A stretch of 64,000 bases of DNA from NCBI RefSeq assembly GCF_023715105.1, contig NZ_JAMBNO010000001.1:124001-188000 (forward strand). Reading direction: 5' to 3'. The stretch is from Hydrogenophaga intermedia. GTDB taxonomy: Bacteria > Pseudomonadota > Gammaproteobacteria > Burkholderiales > Burkholderiaceae_C. The notes below the pieces were generated by a model. That model was not told the DNA's origin, did no database searches, and saw only the letters and a program-made list of their open reading frames with translations. A program made the position numbers and the translations under genes. Within the stretch, counting starts at the first letter, position 1. Each line of letters opens with the position of its first letter. Positions 1 through 6,775 of the stretch are shown here, piece by piece.

Positions 1-249
1 CTCTGGCTCGATGTGAACGGCGTGCCGCGCCAGCGCGGCAACACCCGCACCATGATCTTTGGGGTGGCGCACATCGTGAGCTACCTGAGCCGCTTCATGG
101 TGCTGCTGCCGGGCGACGTGATTCCCACCGGCACGCCGCCGGGCGTGGGCATGGGCCACAAGCCACCGCTGTACCTGAAGGCGGGCGACGTGGTGACCTT
201 GGGCGGGCGCGGTCTGGGCGAGCAGCGCCAGGTGGTGGTGGCGAACTAG
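1..249 (+). CDS. Fumarylacetoacetate hydrolase family protein, C-terminal fragment
   Basis: The reading frame is open from the first base and ends at a TAG at 247-249, so only the last 82 residues are present. The block VIPTGTPPGVG followed by a Lys-Ala-Gly-Asp-Val segment and an acidic/glycine tail is the hallmark C-terminus of the FAH fold, which uses a metal to cleave or isomerise 2-oxo acids. Family members include acylpyruvases, ureidoglycolate lyases and hydratases of meta-cleavage pathways; the substrate cannot be told from this fragment. It converges on the HxlR gene, and their stop codons overlap. The aromatic-catabolism setting favours a 2-oxo acid from ring cleavage, but that is inference. 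Confidence 0.85.
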   Translation, partial: LWLDVNGVPRQRGNTRTMIFGVAHIVSYLSRFMVLLPGDVIPTGTPPGVGMGHKPPLYLKAGDVVTLGGRGLGEQRQVVVAN

Positions 250-605
250 GGCGCGGCGCGTGCTGCCGCCCGCACTTGGGCCGACGGGCGTGAGGCACCG
301 TTGGCGCGCAGGCGCTGCTGGTTGTGCCATCGCCCCGCGAACGGCTTGAGTTCACCCAGCCGACGTGCCAGCTCGGCGCCATGCGGCGTGAGCCGGTAGC
401 CGGTGCCGCAATGGTCGAGCAGGTGGGCCGCGCGCAGCTCCTTCAGGCGGGTGTTGAGCGTGTTGGGGGTGACACCGCCCACGCTGTCCTGCAGCAGGCG
501 AAAGGTCTGCGGATGGCCATCGGCCAGCGCCTGGATCACGCGCATCGCGTAGCGCGACTCCAGCAGGTCGAACAGCTGGTCGAGCGCTTCCTTGTCCTTG
601 CTCAT
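246..605 (-). CDS. HxlR-family winged-helix transcriptional regulator
   Basis: A 119-residue protein of usual HxlR size. Residues about 8-90 form one winged helix-turn-helix: the stretch RYAMRVIQALADGHPQTF is the opening helix, and GVTPNTLNTRLKELRAAHLL is the recognition helix with the typical 'TxxTLxxRLKEL' pattern. There is no separate effector domain, as is normal for the family; HxlR proteins sense reactive or electrophilic compounds or small metabolites. The Ala/Arg-rich tail (about residues 100-119) is probably disordered. A perfect 8-bp-arm palindrome lies 63 bp upstream of the start, a likely autoregulatory operator. The target gene is unknown; the FAH-family gene that converges on it is not an obvious target by orientation. 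Confidence 0.85.
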   Translation of the reverse strand: MSKDKEALDQLFDLLESRYAMRVIQALADGHPQTFRLLQDSVGGVTPNTLNTRLKELRAAHLLDHCGTGYRLTPHGAELARRLGELKPFAGRWHNQQRLRANGASRPSAQVRAAARAAP

Positions 606-667
606 CGGCGGTCTCCTGCGCGGCCTGGACGGGGCCTTTTCACCGCACTATAGGCATGCCCACGGTC

Positions 668-684
668 GCTACCAAGTTGGTAGC
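668..684. promoter_or_regulatory. 17-bp palindrome, candidate HxlR operator
   Basis: GCTACCAA-G-TTGGTAGC is a perfect inverted repeat with 8-bp arms and a single central base, in the 145-bp gap upstream of the minus-strand HxlR gene. Winged-helix dimers usually bind such near-continuous palindromes. Assignment to HxlR rests on position only. Confidence 0.5.
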
Positions 685-750
685 TGTGTGCAGTGCAGCA
701 ATGTGGTGTGTGGGCCACCCGGGTTAGACCCGATGGGCATGGCCCGAGCG

Positions 751-1317
751 TCAGAGCACGCCGTCGCCGTGGCCGTTGCCCACCGATCCTGGGCGGTAGA
801 CCTTGCGCAGCAGCGCAATCAGGGTCTGCACCTCGTCGGGCGTGAGTGCCGCCGTGGCCTCGGCCTCCAGCGCGCTGGCCATGGCCTGCGCCTCGCGGTA
901 CAGCCGCTCGCCGCCGTGTGTGAGGTGCAGACCCAGCGCGCGGCCATCGCTCGGATGCGGGCGGCGTGTGATGAGCTTTCTCTGCTGCAGGGCCTTGACC
1001 ATGCCCACCAGGTTGGGTGGCAGGATGTCCAGCGCGGCGCAGATCTGGCGCGAGGTCACGCCGGGGTTGTGCGCGATCACGCTGAGCACCGAGAAGTCCA
1101 CCGGCCGCAGCTCGAATGGCGCCATGCGGCGCAGGAACACCGCGATCACCGAGAGCGCTGCGCGCCGCGCGTTGTAGCCGACCAGGGTTTCGAGAAAGCC
1201 GGTGTCGGGCAGGCCGTCGCCAACCGCGGATTCCGGCACGGCGGTGTCGCTCGACGCTGCGCCCTTGCGGGCCCCGCGGGGACGACGCATCGCGTTGGCG
1301 ATCGAGGTTTCGCTCAT
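751..1317 (-). CDS. MarR-family regulator of the hydroxycinnamate operon
   Basis: 188 residues from the ATG at 1317; longer in-frame starts would run into the thioesterase gene. A winged helix occupies about residues 60-140: ELRPVDFSVLSVIAHNPGVT leads into SRQICAALDILPPNLVGMVK (helix-turn-helix), then the wing RRPHPSDGRALGLHLT, where the DGR turn is the MarR signature. The N-terminal 45 residues are basic and longer than in most MarR proteins. It is the last gene of a five-gene minus-strand operon, 13 bp after the thioesterase. MarR-type proteins of hydroxycinnamate clusters (HcaR, CouR, FerC) are repressors released by the CoA thioester made by the operon's own ligase. By analogy this one probably binds the AT-rich palindrome at 5208-5226; that is inference. 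Confidence 0.85.
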   Translation of the reverse strand: MSETSIANAMRRPRGARKGAASSDTAVPESAVGDGLPDTGFLETLVGYNARRAALSVIAVFLRRMAPFELRPVDFSVLSVIAHNPGVTSRQICAALDILPPNLVGMVKALQQRKLITRRPHPSDGRALGLHLTHGGERLYREAQAMASALEAEATAALTPDEVQTLIALLRKVYRPGSVGNGHGDGVL

Positions 1318-1330
1318 CGGTCCACGCGCC

Positions 1331-1750
1331 TCAGGTGCACAGCGCCTTGATGTCTTCGGGCACCGGGATGGCGCGGATGCGCGAGGCGTCCTCGGGGTGG
1401 CGCTCGCAGAACGCGCGCACCTCGGTGCCTTCGCACAGCAGCGTGTCACCCCGCATCACGCGGTGCTGGTGCTTGAATACCTTGGCGCCCCACTCGATCA
1501 CGCTCGTGTGCACCTGCAGCCGCTCGCCGTAGGTGGCGGGCTTGCTGAACTTCGTGTGGATCTCCAGCAGCGGAGTCCCGATGATGCCGCGCGTCTTGAC
1601 CAGCTCGCGCCACGGCGGCACGCCGCACTTCACGAAGAAGTTCAGGGACGACGCGTCCATCCACTTGCTGAAATTGGGGAAGAACACGATGCCGGCGGGA
1701 TCGCAGTCGCCGAACATCACCTCCACTTCGTAGACCTGGGTCTTGCTCAT
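1331..1750 (-). CDS. Acyl-CoA thioesterase, 4-hydroxybenzoyl-CoA thioesterase type
   Basis: 139 residues, a single hot-dog domain. Residues 13-30 hold GDCDPAGIVFFPNF, whose second Asp is the catalytic carboxylate of the 4-hydroxybenzoyl-CoA thioesterase/YbgC class, followed by the long hot-dog helix (about 25-45). The start ATG overlaps the stop of the SDR gene (ATGA), so translation is coupled. In this operon it could free an aromatic acid from its CoA ester, or hydrolyse dead-end intermediates to recycle CoA, at the end of side-chain shortening of feruloyl- or coumaroyl-CoA. The family assignment is firm; the substrate is inferred. Confidence 0.85.
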   Translation of the reverse strand: MSKTQVYEVEVMFGDCDPAGIVFFPNFSKWMDASSLNFFVKCGVPPWRELVKTRGIIGTPLLEIHTKFSKPATYGERLQVHTSVIEWGAKVFKHQHRVMRGDTLLCEGTEVRAFCERHPEDASRIRAIPVPEDIKALCT

Positions 1751-2511
1751 CGCGGCGCCATTCTGAGTGCGCCGTCGAGGCGGATCACTTCGCCGTTGAG
1801 GTGCGTGTTGGTCACGATGTGCGCGGCCAGCGCGGCGAACTCCTCGGGCTTGCCCAGCCGCGGCGGGAACGGGATGCTGGCCGCAAGCGACGCCTGCACC
1901 GGCTCGGGCAGCTGGCGCATCAGTGGCGTGGAGAACAGCCCGGGCGCGATGGTGCAGACGCGGATGCCGTGTTGCGCGAGGTCGCGCGCCATCGGCAGCG
2001 TCATGCCCACCAGGCCACCTTTGGAGGCGCTGTACGCCTGCTGGCCCACCTGACCGTCGAAGGCGGCCACGCTGGCGGTGAACAGCATCACGCCGCGCTC
2101 GCCGTCCTCCAGCGCGTTGAGCTTCGCGCAGGCGGCCGCGAACAGGCGGCTGGCGTTGTAGGTGCCGATCAGATTGACGTTGATCACGCGCGCGAAGTCG
2201 TCCAGCGGCGCGGCGCTGCCGTCCTTCTGGACCACGCGCTTGGCGGTGCCGATGCCGGCGATGTTCATGAGGATGCGCGCCGGGCCATGGGCGGCAGCGG
2301 CCGCGTCGATCGCGGCCTGCACGCTGGCGGTGTCGGTCACATCGCATTTCAGGCCGATGCCGCCGATGTCGCTGGCCACGCGCTGCGCGCCTTCCAGGTT
2401 CACGTCGAGCACGGCCACCTTGGCGCCCAGGCGCGCCAGCTCGCGTGCGGTGGCCTCGCCCAGGCCCGAGCCGCCGCCGGTGACGAGTGCGGCCTGTCCT
2501 TCGATCTTCAT
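1747..2511 (-). CDS. SDR-family 3-hydroxyacyl-CoA dehydrogenase (17-beta-HSD10-like)
   Basis: 254 residues, a classical short-chain dehydrogenase. The N-terminus carries the dinucleotide motif TGGGSGLGEATA, an Asp after beta-2 (VAVLDVN) indicating NAD preference, NIAG in mid-domain, and the active-site Tyr/Lys in YSASKGG near residue 165. The sequence resembles HSD17B10-type 3-hydroxy-2-methylbutyryl-CoA dehydrogenases. It sits between feruloyl-CoA synthase (4-nt overlap upstream) and a thioesterase (4-nt overlap downstream). The natural substrate is therefore probably the beta-hydroxy-beta-arylpropionyl-CoA made by the operon's hydratase, oxidised to the beta-keto thioester. This gene argues for a beta-oxidative rather than retro-aldol hydroxycinnamate route. 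Confidence 0.88.
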   Translation of the reverse strand: MKIEGQAALVTGGGSGLGEATARELARLGAKVAVLDVNLEGAQRVASDIGGIGLKCDVTDTASVQAAIDAAAAAHGPARILMNIAGIGTAKRVVQKDGSAAPLDDFARVINVNLIGTYNASRLFAAACAKLNALEDGERGVMLFTASVAAFDGQVGQQAYSASKGGLVGMTLPMARDLAQHGIRVCTIAPGLFSTPLMRQLPEPVQASLAASIPFPPRLGKPEEFAALAAHIVTNTHLNGEVIRLDGALRMAPR

Positions 2512-4394
2512 GCTTGTCTCCTCTGTGTGTCGGTTTGCGGGTTCAAAGTGTTGGGCGCCGTGCCCGCGTGCAGCGCGGCCACGAGGTCCGCGCGGTGCTT
2601 GAGCACGGCGCGCTGGTTGATGGAACCCTTGTCGGTGACCTCGCCCTTGTCGATGCTCGGTGGCTCGGCCAGCAGGATGCACCGTGCCACGCGGTTGGCG
2701 CTGCCGGTGCTTTGCGCGGCCAGGTCGTTCACCACCTGCTGGAAGTGTGCGAGCACCGCCGGGTGCGCCAGCACGTCGGCAAGTGGTGCGTCGGCTGGCA
2801 AACCTGCCAGCGTGCGCACGGCCGGCGTGGTGAACAGCATGGCGCCGACTTCCTTCTCGTTCAGGCCGGTGATCACCGCGTCCTGCACGAAGGGTGCGCC
2901 GGCCGCGATGATCTTCGCGCGCAGCGGGCCCACGCTCACGAAGGTGCCGGTGGCGAGCTTGAAGTCCTCGGCGATGCGGCCGTCGAAGCGCAGGCCCAGG
3001 TCGGGTTGCGCCGGGTCGATCCAGGTGACGGCGTCGCCGGTGCAGAAGAAGCCTTCCTCGTCAAACGATTCGGCCGTCGCTTCGGGGCTGCGCCAGTAGC
3101 CTGGCGTGATGTTGGGGCCGCGATAGCGCACCTCCACCTTGTCGCCGCTGGGCACGAGCTTGAGTTCCAGCCCCGGCGCGGGCAGGCCGAGGTCGCCCGA
3201 TTTCACCTCGGGCCGTGTGATGAAGATGCCGAACGGGCCGGATTCGGTCATGCCCAGGCCGGTGCCCATGACGATGCGCTCTCCGATGGCCTGCTCCTGC
3301 ACCGCGTGCAGCGTGTCCCACACGGGCTGGGCAAGCGCGGCGCCGGCGTAGAAGAACATGCGCACGCGGCTGAGCAGGGTGTCGCGCAGCACGGTGTCGG
3401 TTTTCATCGCGTTGGCGATGGCCTCGAACCCGGTGGGCACGTTGAAGTACACCGTGGGCGCGATCTCGCGCAGGTTGCGCAAGGTTTCGCCGATGAGCGC
3501 GGGCGTGGGTTTGCCGTCGTCGATGTAGAGCGTGCCGCCGTGCATCAGCGTGAGGCCCACGTTGTGGTTGCCGCCGAAGGTGTGGTTCCAGGGCAGCCAG
3601 TCCACCAGCACTGGCGGGGTGTCCGGGTCGGCCAGCACCGGCATGCTCTGCGCCATCTGCTGCTGGTTGGCGCACCACATGCGCTGCGTGTTGATGACGG
3701 CCTTGGGCAGCTTGGTGGAGCCCGAGGTGAACAGGAACTTGACGATGGTGTCGGGGCCGGTGGCCTGCATGGCGGCGTCCACCGCCGGCGTGGGCGCGGT
3801 GGCGCGCAGCGCGGCGAAGCTGGTGGTGGCGCGCCCGGGCACGCTGCCGCTGCCGGTGACGATCTCCACGTCCTCGCCCAGCGTGGCCAGCAGCGCGCGT
3901 TCGTAGCGCGGCGCATCTGCTGCATACACCAGGCCGGGCGTGAGTGTGTTCACCAGGTGGCGCAGCTTGTCGAAGTCCTGGCTCACCAGCGAGTAGGCGG
4001 GTGAAGCCGGCGCCCACGGAATGCCCGCGTACAGGCAGCCGAGCGCGATCTGCGCGTGCTCGAGGTCGTTCTCGCTCACGATCAGCACCGGGCGCTCGGC
4101 GCTGAGGCCGCGGTCGAGCAGGGCCTGGCCGATGCAGCGCGCGGCATCCAGCGCCTGTGCGTAGCTCAGGTGCACCCAGTCGCCCGTCGTGCCATCGGTG
4201 TTCTTCGTGCGGCGCGCCATGAAGCTGCGATCGGGCGCAACCTGCGCCCAGTGCAGCAGCCGGTCGGTCATGCGTTGCGGCCAGGGCTGCAGCGGCACCT
4301 TCGCTTTCAGGTAGCCGGTGCCGTCGGCCGTGTGGCGCAATTCGGCCTCGGTGACACCGAAGGCCAACGGCCGGTAACGCGGTGCCACGCTCAT
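2508..4394 (-). CDS. fcs: Feruloyl-CoA synthase (hydroxycinnamate-CoA ligase)
   Basis: 628 residues, an ANL-superfamily adenylating enzyme. The phosphate-binding loop reads FLFTSGSTKLPKAVINT, the form characteristic of feruloyl-CoA synthases, followed by NTQRMWCANQQ. The A5 motif is GLGMTESGP, and the hinge/A8 region reads FDGRIAEDFKLATGTFVSVG. It activates ferulate, and probably p-coumarate and caffeate, with ATP and CoA in the cytoplasm. The start ATG overlaps the crotonase stop and its own stop overlaps the SDR start, so three enzymes are translationally coupled. The C-terminus is longer than in typical acyl-CoA ligases but usual for this subfamily. Ligase class is certain; ferulate preference comes from subfamily resemblance and the nearby vanAB. 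Confidence 0.85.
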   Translation of the reverse strand: MSVAPRYRPLAFGVTEAELRHTADGTGYLKAKVPLQPWPQRMTDRLLHWAQVAPDRSFMARRTKNTDGTTGDWVHLSYAQALDAARCIGQALLDRGLSAERPVLIVSENDLEHAQIALGCLYAGIPWAPASPAYSLVSQDFDKLRHLVNTLTPGLVYAADAPRYERALLATLGEDVEIVTGSGSVPGRATTSFAALRATAPTPAVDAAMQATGPDTIVKFLFTSGSTKLPKAVINTQRMWCANQQQMAQSMPVLADPDTPPVLVDWLPWNHTFGGNHNVGLTLMHGGTLYIDDGKPTPALIGETLRNLREIAPTVYFNVPTGFEAIANAMKTDTVLRDTLLSRVRMFFYAGAALAQPVWDTLHAVQEQAIGERIVMGTGLGMTESGPFGIFITRPEVKSGDLGLPAPGLELKLVPSGDKVEVRYRGPNITPGYWRSPEATAESFDEEGFFCTGDAVTWIDPAQPDLGLRFDGRIAEDFKLATGTFVSVGPLRAKIIAAGAPFVQDAVITGLNEKEVGAMLFTTPAVRTLAGLPADAPLADVLAHPAVLAHFQQVVNDLAAQSTGSANRVARCILLAEPPSIDKGEVTDKGSINQRAVLKHRADLVAALHAGTAPNTLNPQTDTQRRQA

Positions 4395-5179
4395 TGTTTC
4401 TTCACCTTCGGCCCGCGACCTTCGAGGAACTCGCGAACGCGGGCCTTGGCCTCGGGCGCGTCCTGCACGATGGCCGAGATCAATGCCTCGGTGAAAAGGC
4501 CGTGGTCGGCCGTCTGGTCGGCGATGCGCGGCAGCGCCTGCATCAGCGCGTAGTTCGTGAGCGGCGCGTTGGCGGCGATGCGGGTGGCCAGTTCAAGCGC
4601 CTTGTCCAGCGCCGTGCCCTGCGGCACCAGGTACTGCGCAAGGCCGGTGCGCTCGCCTTCTTCGGCGTTGTAGACGCGGCCGGTGAACATCATGTCGGCC
4701 ATGCGCGCGGTGCCGATCAGGCGCGGGATACGCACCGAACCACCGCCGCCGACGAAGATGCCGCGCGAGCCTTCAGGCAGCGCGAAGAAGGTGGACGCGT
4801 CGGCCACGCGCACGTGGCAGGCGCTGGCGAGCTCCAGGCCGCCGCCGACGACGGCGCCGTGCAGCGCGGCCACCACCGGCACCGGTCCGCGCTCCACGCA
4901 GTCGAGCGCGGCGTGCCACATGCGCGAGTGGTGCAGCCCGGCGGCGGCGTCGCGCTCGCTGAGTTCGGACAGGTCGAGCCCGGCGCAAAAATGGTCACCG
5001 TTGCCATGGATGACGGCCGCGCGCACGCTGTGCGGCATGCCCTGGAAGATGTCGCGGATGGCCAGCACCAGCCCGTCGTTGAGCGCGTTGCGCTTGCTCG
5101 GGCGGTTGAGGGTGATGAGGGCGATCTGCTGCTGCTCGCCGCGCAGCTCGATCGTGAGGTCGTTGGTCTGGATGGGCAT
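4391..5179 (-). CDS. Enoyl-CoA hydratase/isomerase family protein (feruloyl/coumaroyl-CoA hydratase)
   Basis: 262 residues from the ATG at 5179, 28 bp downstream of a good sigma-70 -10 box; a GTG-initiated extension upstream would overlap the promoter. Crotonase features: oxyanion-hole segments GNGDHFCAGLDLSEL (near residue 60) and HGAVVGGGLELASACH (near 105), then LPEGSRGIFVGGGGSVR with the acidic residue expected in the active site. First gene of the operon with feruloyl-CoA synthase, SDR dehydrogenase and thioesterase. It probably hydrates the side-chain double bond of feruloyl/p-coumaroyl-CoA. I cannot distinguish a simple hydratase from a hydratase/lyase (Ech) by eye, but the SDR and amidohydrolase partners favour simple hydration. 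Confidence 0.82.
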   Translation of the reverse strand: MPIQTNDLTIELRGEQQQIALITLNRPSKRNALNDGLVLAIRDIFQGMPHSVRAAVIHGNGDHFCAGLDLSELSERDAAAGLHHSRMWHAALDCVERGPVPVVAALHGAVVGGGLELASACHVRVADASTFFALPEGSRGIFVGGGGSVRIPRLIGTARMADMMFTGRVYNAEEGERTGLAQYLVPQGTALDKALELATRIAANAPLTNYALMQALPRIADQTADHGLFTEALISAIVQDAPEAKARVREFLEGRGPKVKKQ

Positions 5180-5206
5180 GGTTTTCGTGCCTTGTGGGGA
5201 TGGGCG

Positions 5207-5235
5207 ATTATTGTTATAACCAATAACCAATTCAA
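5207..5235 (-). promoter_or_regulatory. Promoter of the hydroxycinnamate operon with overlapping palindromic operator
   Basis: Read on the minus strand: TTGAAT (-35, 5235-5230), exactly 17 bp, AATAAT (-10, 5212-5207), with the crotonase start 28 bp further on. The spacer and -10 are covered by a near-perfect palindrome at 5208-5226, built on the core GTTATAAC with outer arms TTATT/AATAA. An operator in this place would block RNA polymerase, as expected for a MarR repressor encoded by the same operon. It is strikingly AT-rich for this genome. Confidence 0.65.
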
Positions 5236-5345
5236 TCCCGGCACGTCGGAAAGGCGTACGGGTTTACCCGGGTGATGGGTGAGGAGACGTGACGCGATGG
5301 GTGTGCTCGCCAAGTGCATGTGCGCTCCAGCTTGGGTGGCAAGCC

Positions 5346-5578
5346 GAGGGCTTGGGCCATGGGCTGGGGGGCTTCACTGCGCTGCCCCTTGCTGTGCAAG
5401 GGGTTCGCTGCGGTGCTCGGGTGACGGGCTGTGCGGCATAACTCGCTGCGCGCGCTTTGCGCGCTCCGCTCGAACAGATGCCGCAAGTCAGTTCACGAAG
5501 CGCGCTGCGCGCGCCAGCCCGTCACCCTGCGCTCCTCGCCAGCGCACAGGCGCCCCCCAGCCCATGGCCCAAGCCCTC
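5346..5578 (+). repeat. MITE-like intergenic repeat, copy 1
   Basis: A 233-bp unit bounded by perfect 26-bp terminal inverted repeats (5346-5371 and 5553-5578, containing CTTGGGCCATGGGCTGGG and its complement). The interior (about 5404-5550) has the marks GGTGCTCGGG, GCGGCATAACTC, GAACAGATGCCGC and several G/C stem-loops. It carries no credible gene. The interior is homologous, in opposite orientation, to copy 2 at 5627-5861, though the terminal repeats of the two copies differ in sequence. I recognise this style of element from Comamonadaceae intergenic DNA but cannot name it. Confidence 0.7.
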
Positions 5579-5626
5579 GACCACGAGGTGCCGGCACGCC
5601 ACCGGTGGAGTACCAACAGTGCCTGC

Positions 5627-5861
5627 GTCAGGGCGGTGCCCCTGGCCTTGGGGGCGCCTGTGCGCCGCCGTGGAGCGCAGGGCGAGCGGCCGCGCGCGAA
5701 GCGCGCTTCGTTGACTGACTCGCGGCATCTGTCCGAACGGAGCGGCCACAGGCCGCGCAGTGAGTTATGCCGCGGGCCACTCGCCCGAGCACCACAGGGA
5801 AGTCCTCGCGCAGCGAGGACCGACGCAGTTGCGCTCCCAAGGCCAGGGGCACCGCCCTGAC
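5627..5861 (-). repeat. MITE-like intergenic repeat, copy 2 (inverted)
   Basis: A 235-bp unit bounded by perfect 26-bp inverted repeats (5627-5652 and 5836-5861, containing GGGCGGTGCCCCTGGCC and its complement). Its interior (about 5651-5800) is the imperfect reverse complement of copy 1: GAGTTATGCCGC at 5762-5773 answers GCGGCATAACTC at 5433-5444, and GCGGCATCTGTCC at 5722 answers GAACAGATGCCGC at 5472. It ends about 50 bp before the amidohydrolase start, so it probably lies in or near that gene's leader. No gene is seen in the 5236-5911 gap. Confidence 0.7.
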
Positions 5862-5911
5862 ACCAGCCACACAAGCAGGCCAACAGAAAGCACTGAACCG
5901 GAGCCCCACCC

Positions 5912-6775
5912 ATGGACCACCAGAACCTGATCGCCATCGACATCCACACCCACGCCGAAGTGAGCTGCTGGAACCCGTTCGACAACTACGGCGAGGAGTA
6001 CGACCGCGCGGCCGACAAGTACTTCGGCAGCAACCGCCGGCCCACCATCGCCGAGACGATTGCCTATTACCGCGAGAAGAAGATCGGCCTCGTGATGTTC
6101 ACGGTCGACAGCGAAAGCAAGCTCGGCCGCCGCCGCATCCCGAACGAGGAGATCGCGCAGGCCGCGCGCGAGAACAGCGACATGATGATTGCGTTCGCGA
6201 GCATCGACCCGCACAAGGGCAAGATGGGCGCGCGCGAGGCCGAGCGGCTGATCAAGGAAGAGGGCGTCAAGGGCTTCAAGTTTCACCCCACCGTGCAGGG
6301 CTACCACCCCTACGACAAGATGGCCTGGCCGATCTACGAGGTGATCAACGCGCACAAGCTGCCGGCCATCTTCCACACCGGGCACAGCGGCATCGGCTCC
6401 GGCATGCGCTGCGGCGGCGGGTTGCGGCTGGAGTACAGCAACCCGATGCACCTTGACGACGTGGCGATCGATTTTCCCGACATGCAGATCGTGATGGCGC
6501 ACCCCAGCTTCCCGTGGCAGGACGAAGCGCTCAGCGTGGCCACGCACAAGCCCAATGTGTGGATCGACCTCAGCGGCTGGAGCCCGAAGTACTTCCCGAA
6601 GCAGTTGGTGCAGTACGCCAACACGTTGCTGAAGGACCGCGTGCTGTTCGGTAGCGACTACCCGCTCATCACGCCCGAGCGCTGGATGAAGGACTTCGAG
6701 GTCGCCGGTTTCAAGCCCGAGGTGATGCCCGGCATCCTCAAGGGCAACGCCGTGCGCCTGCTGGGTCTCGCATGA
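5912..6775 (+). CDS. Amidohydrolase-family protein, probable 4-hydroxyphenyl-beta-ketoacyl-CoA hydrolase
   Basis: 287 residues, amidohydrolase-2 (ACMSD-like) barrel. The HxH metal motif is DIHTHAE near the N-terminus, later histidines lie in KFHPT, FHTGHSG and MAHPSF, and the last-strand Asp is in LFGSDYPL. It closely resembles proteins described in hydroxycinnamate clusters (CouO of Rhodococcus is the family example) that split the aryl beta-ketoacyl-CoA into an aromatic acid and acetyl-CoA without a thiolase. The stop overlaps the start of the downstream acyl-CoA ligase (ATGA), and the gene is divergent from the feruloyl-CoA synthase operon. A GGAG sequence lies about 10 nt before the ATG. 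Fold is certain; reaction is inferred from resemblance and context. Confidence 0.8.
   Translation: MDHQNLIAIDIHTHAEVSCWNPFDNYGEEYDRAADKYFGSNRRPTIAETIAYYREKKIGLVMFTVDSESKLGRRRIPNEEIAQAARENSDMMIAFASIDPHKGKMGAREAERLIKEEGVKGFKFHPTVQGYHPYDKMAWPIYEVINAHKLPAIFHTGHSGIGSGMRCGGGLRLEYSNPMHLDDVAIDFPDMQIVMAHPSFPWQDEALSVATHKPNVWIDLSGWSPKYFPKQLVQYANTLLKDRVLFGSDYPLITPERWMKDFEVAGFKPEVMPGILKGNAVRLLGLA

Noticed and set aside
592..1350. Long plus-strand open frames opposite the MarR and thioesterase genes
   Set aside because: High-GC shadow frames; residues are biased to Arg/His/Gln-rich nonsense and no domain is visible, while the minus strand carries clear family motifs.
5279..5985. Several overlapping open frames of 70-190 codons between the hydroxycinnamate operons
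   Set aside because: They translate the inverted-repeat elements in all frames on both strands and have no start signals or domains; treated as non-coding repeat.
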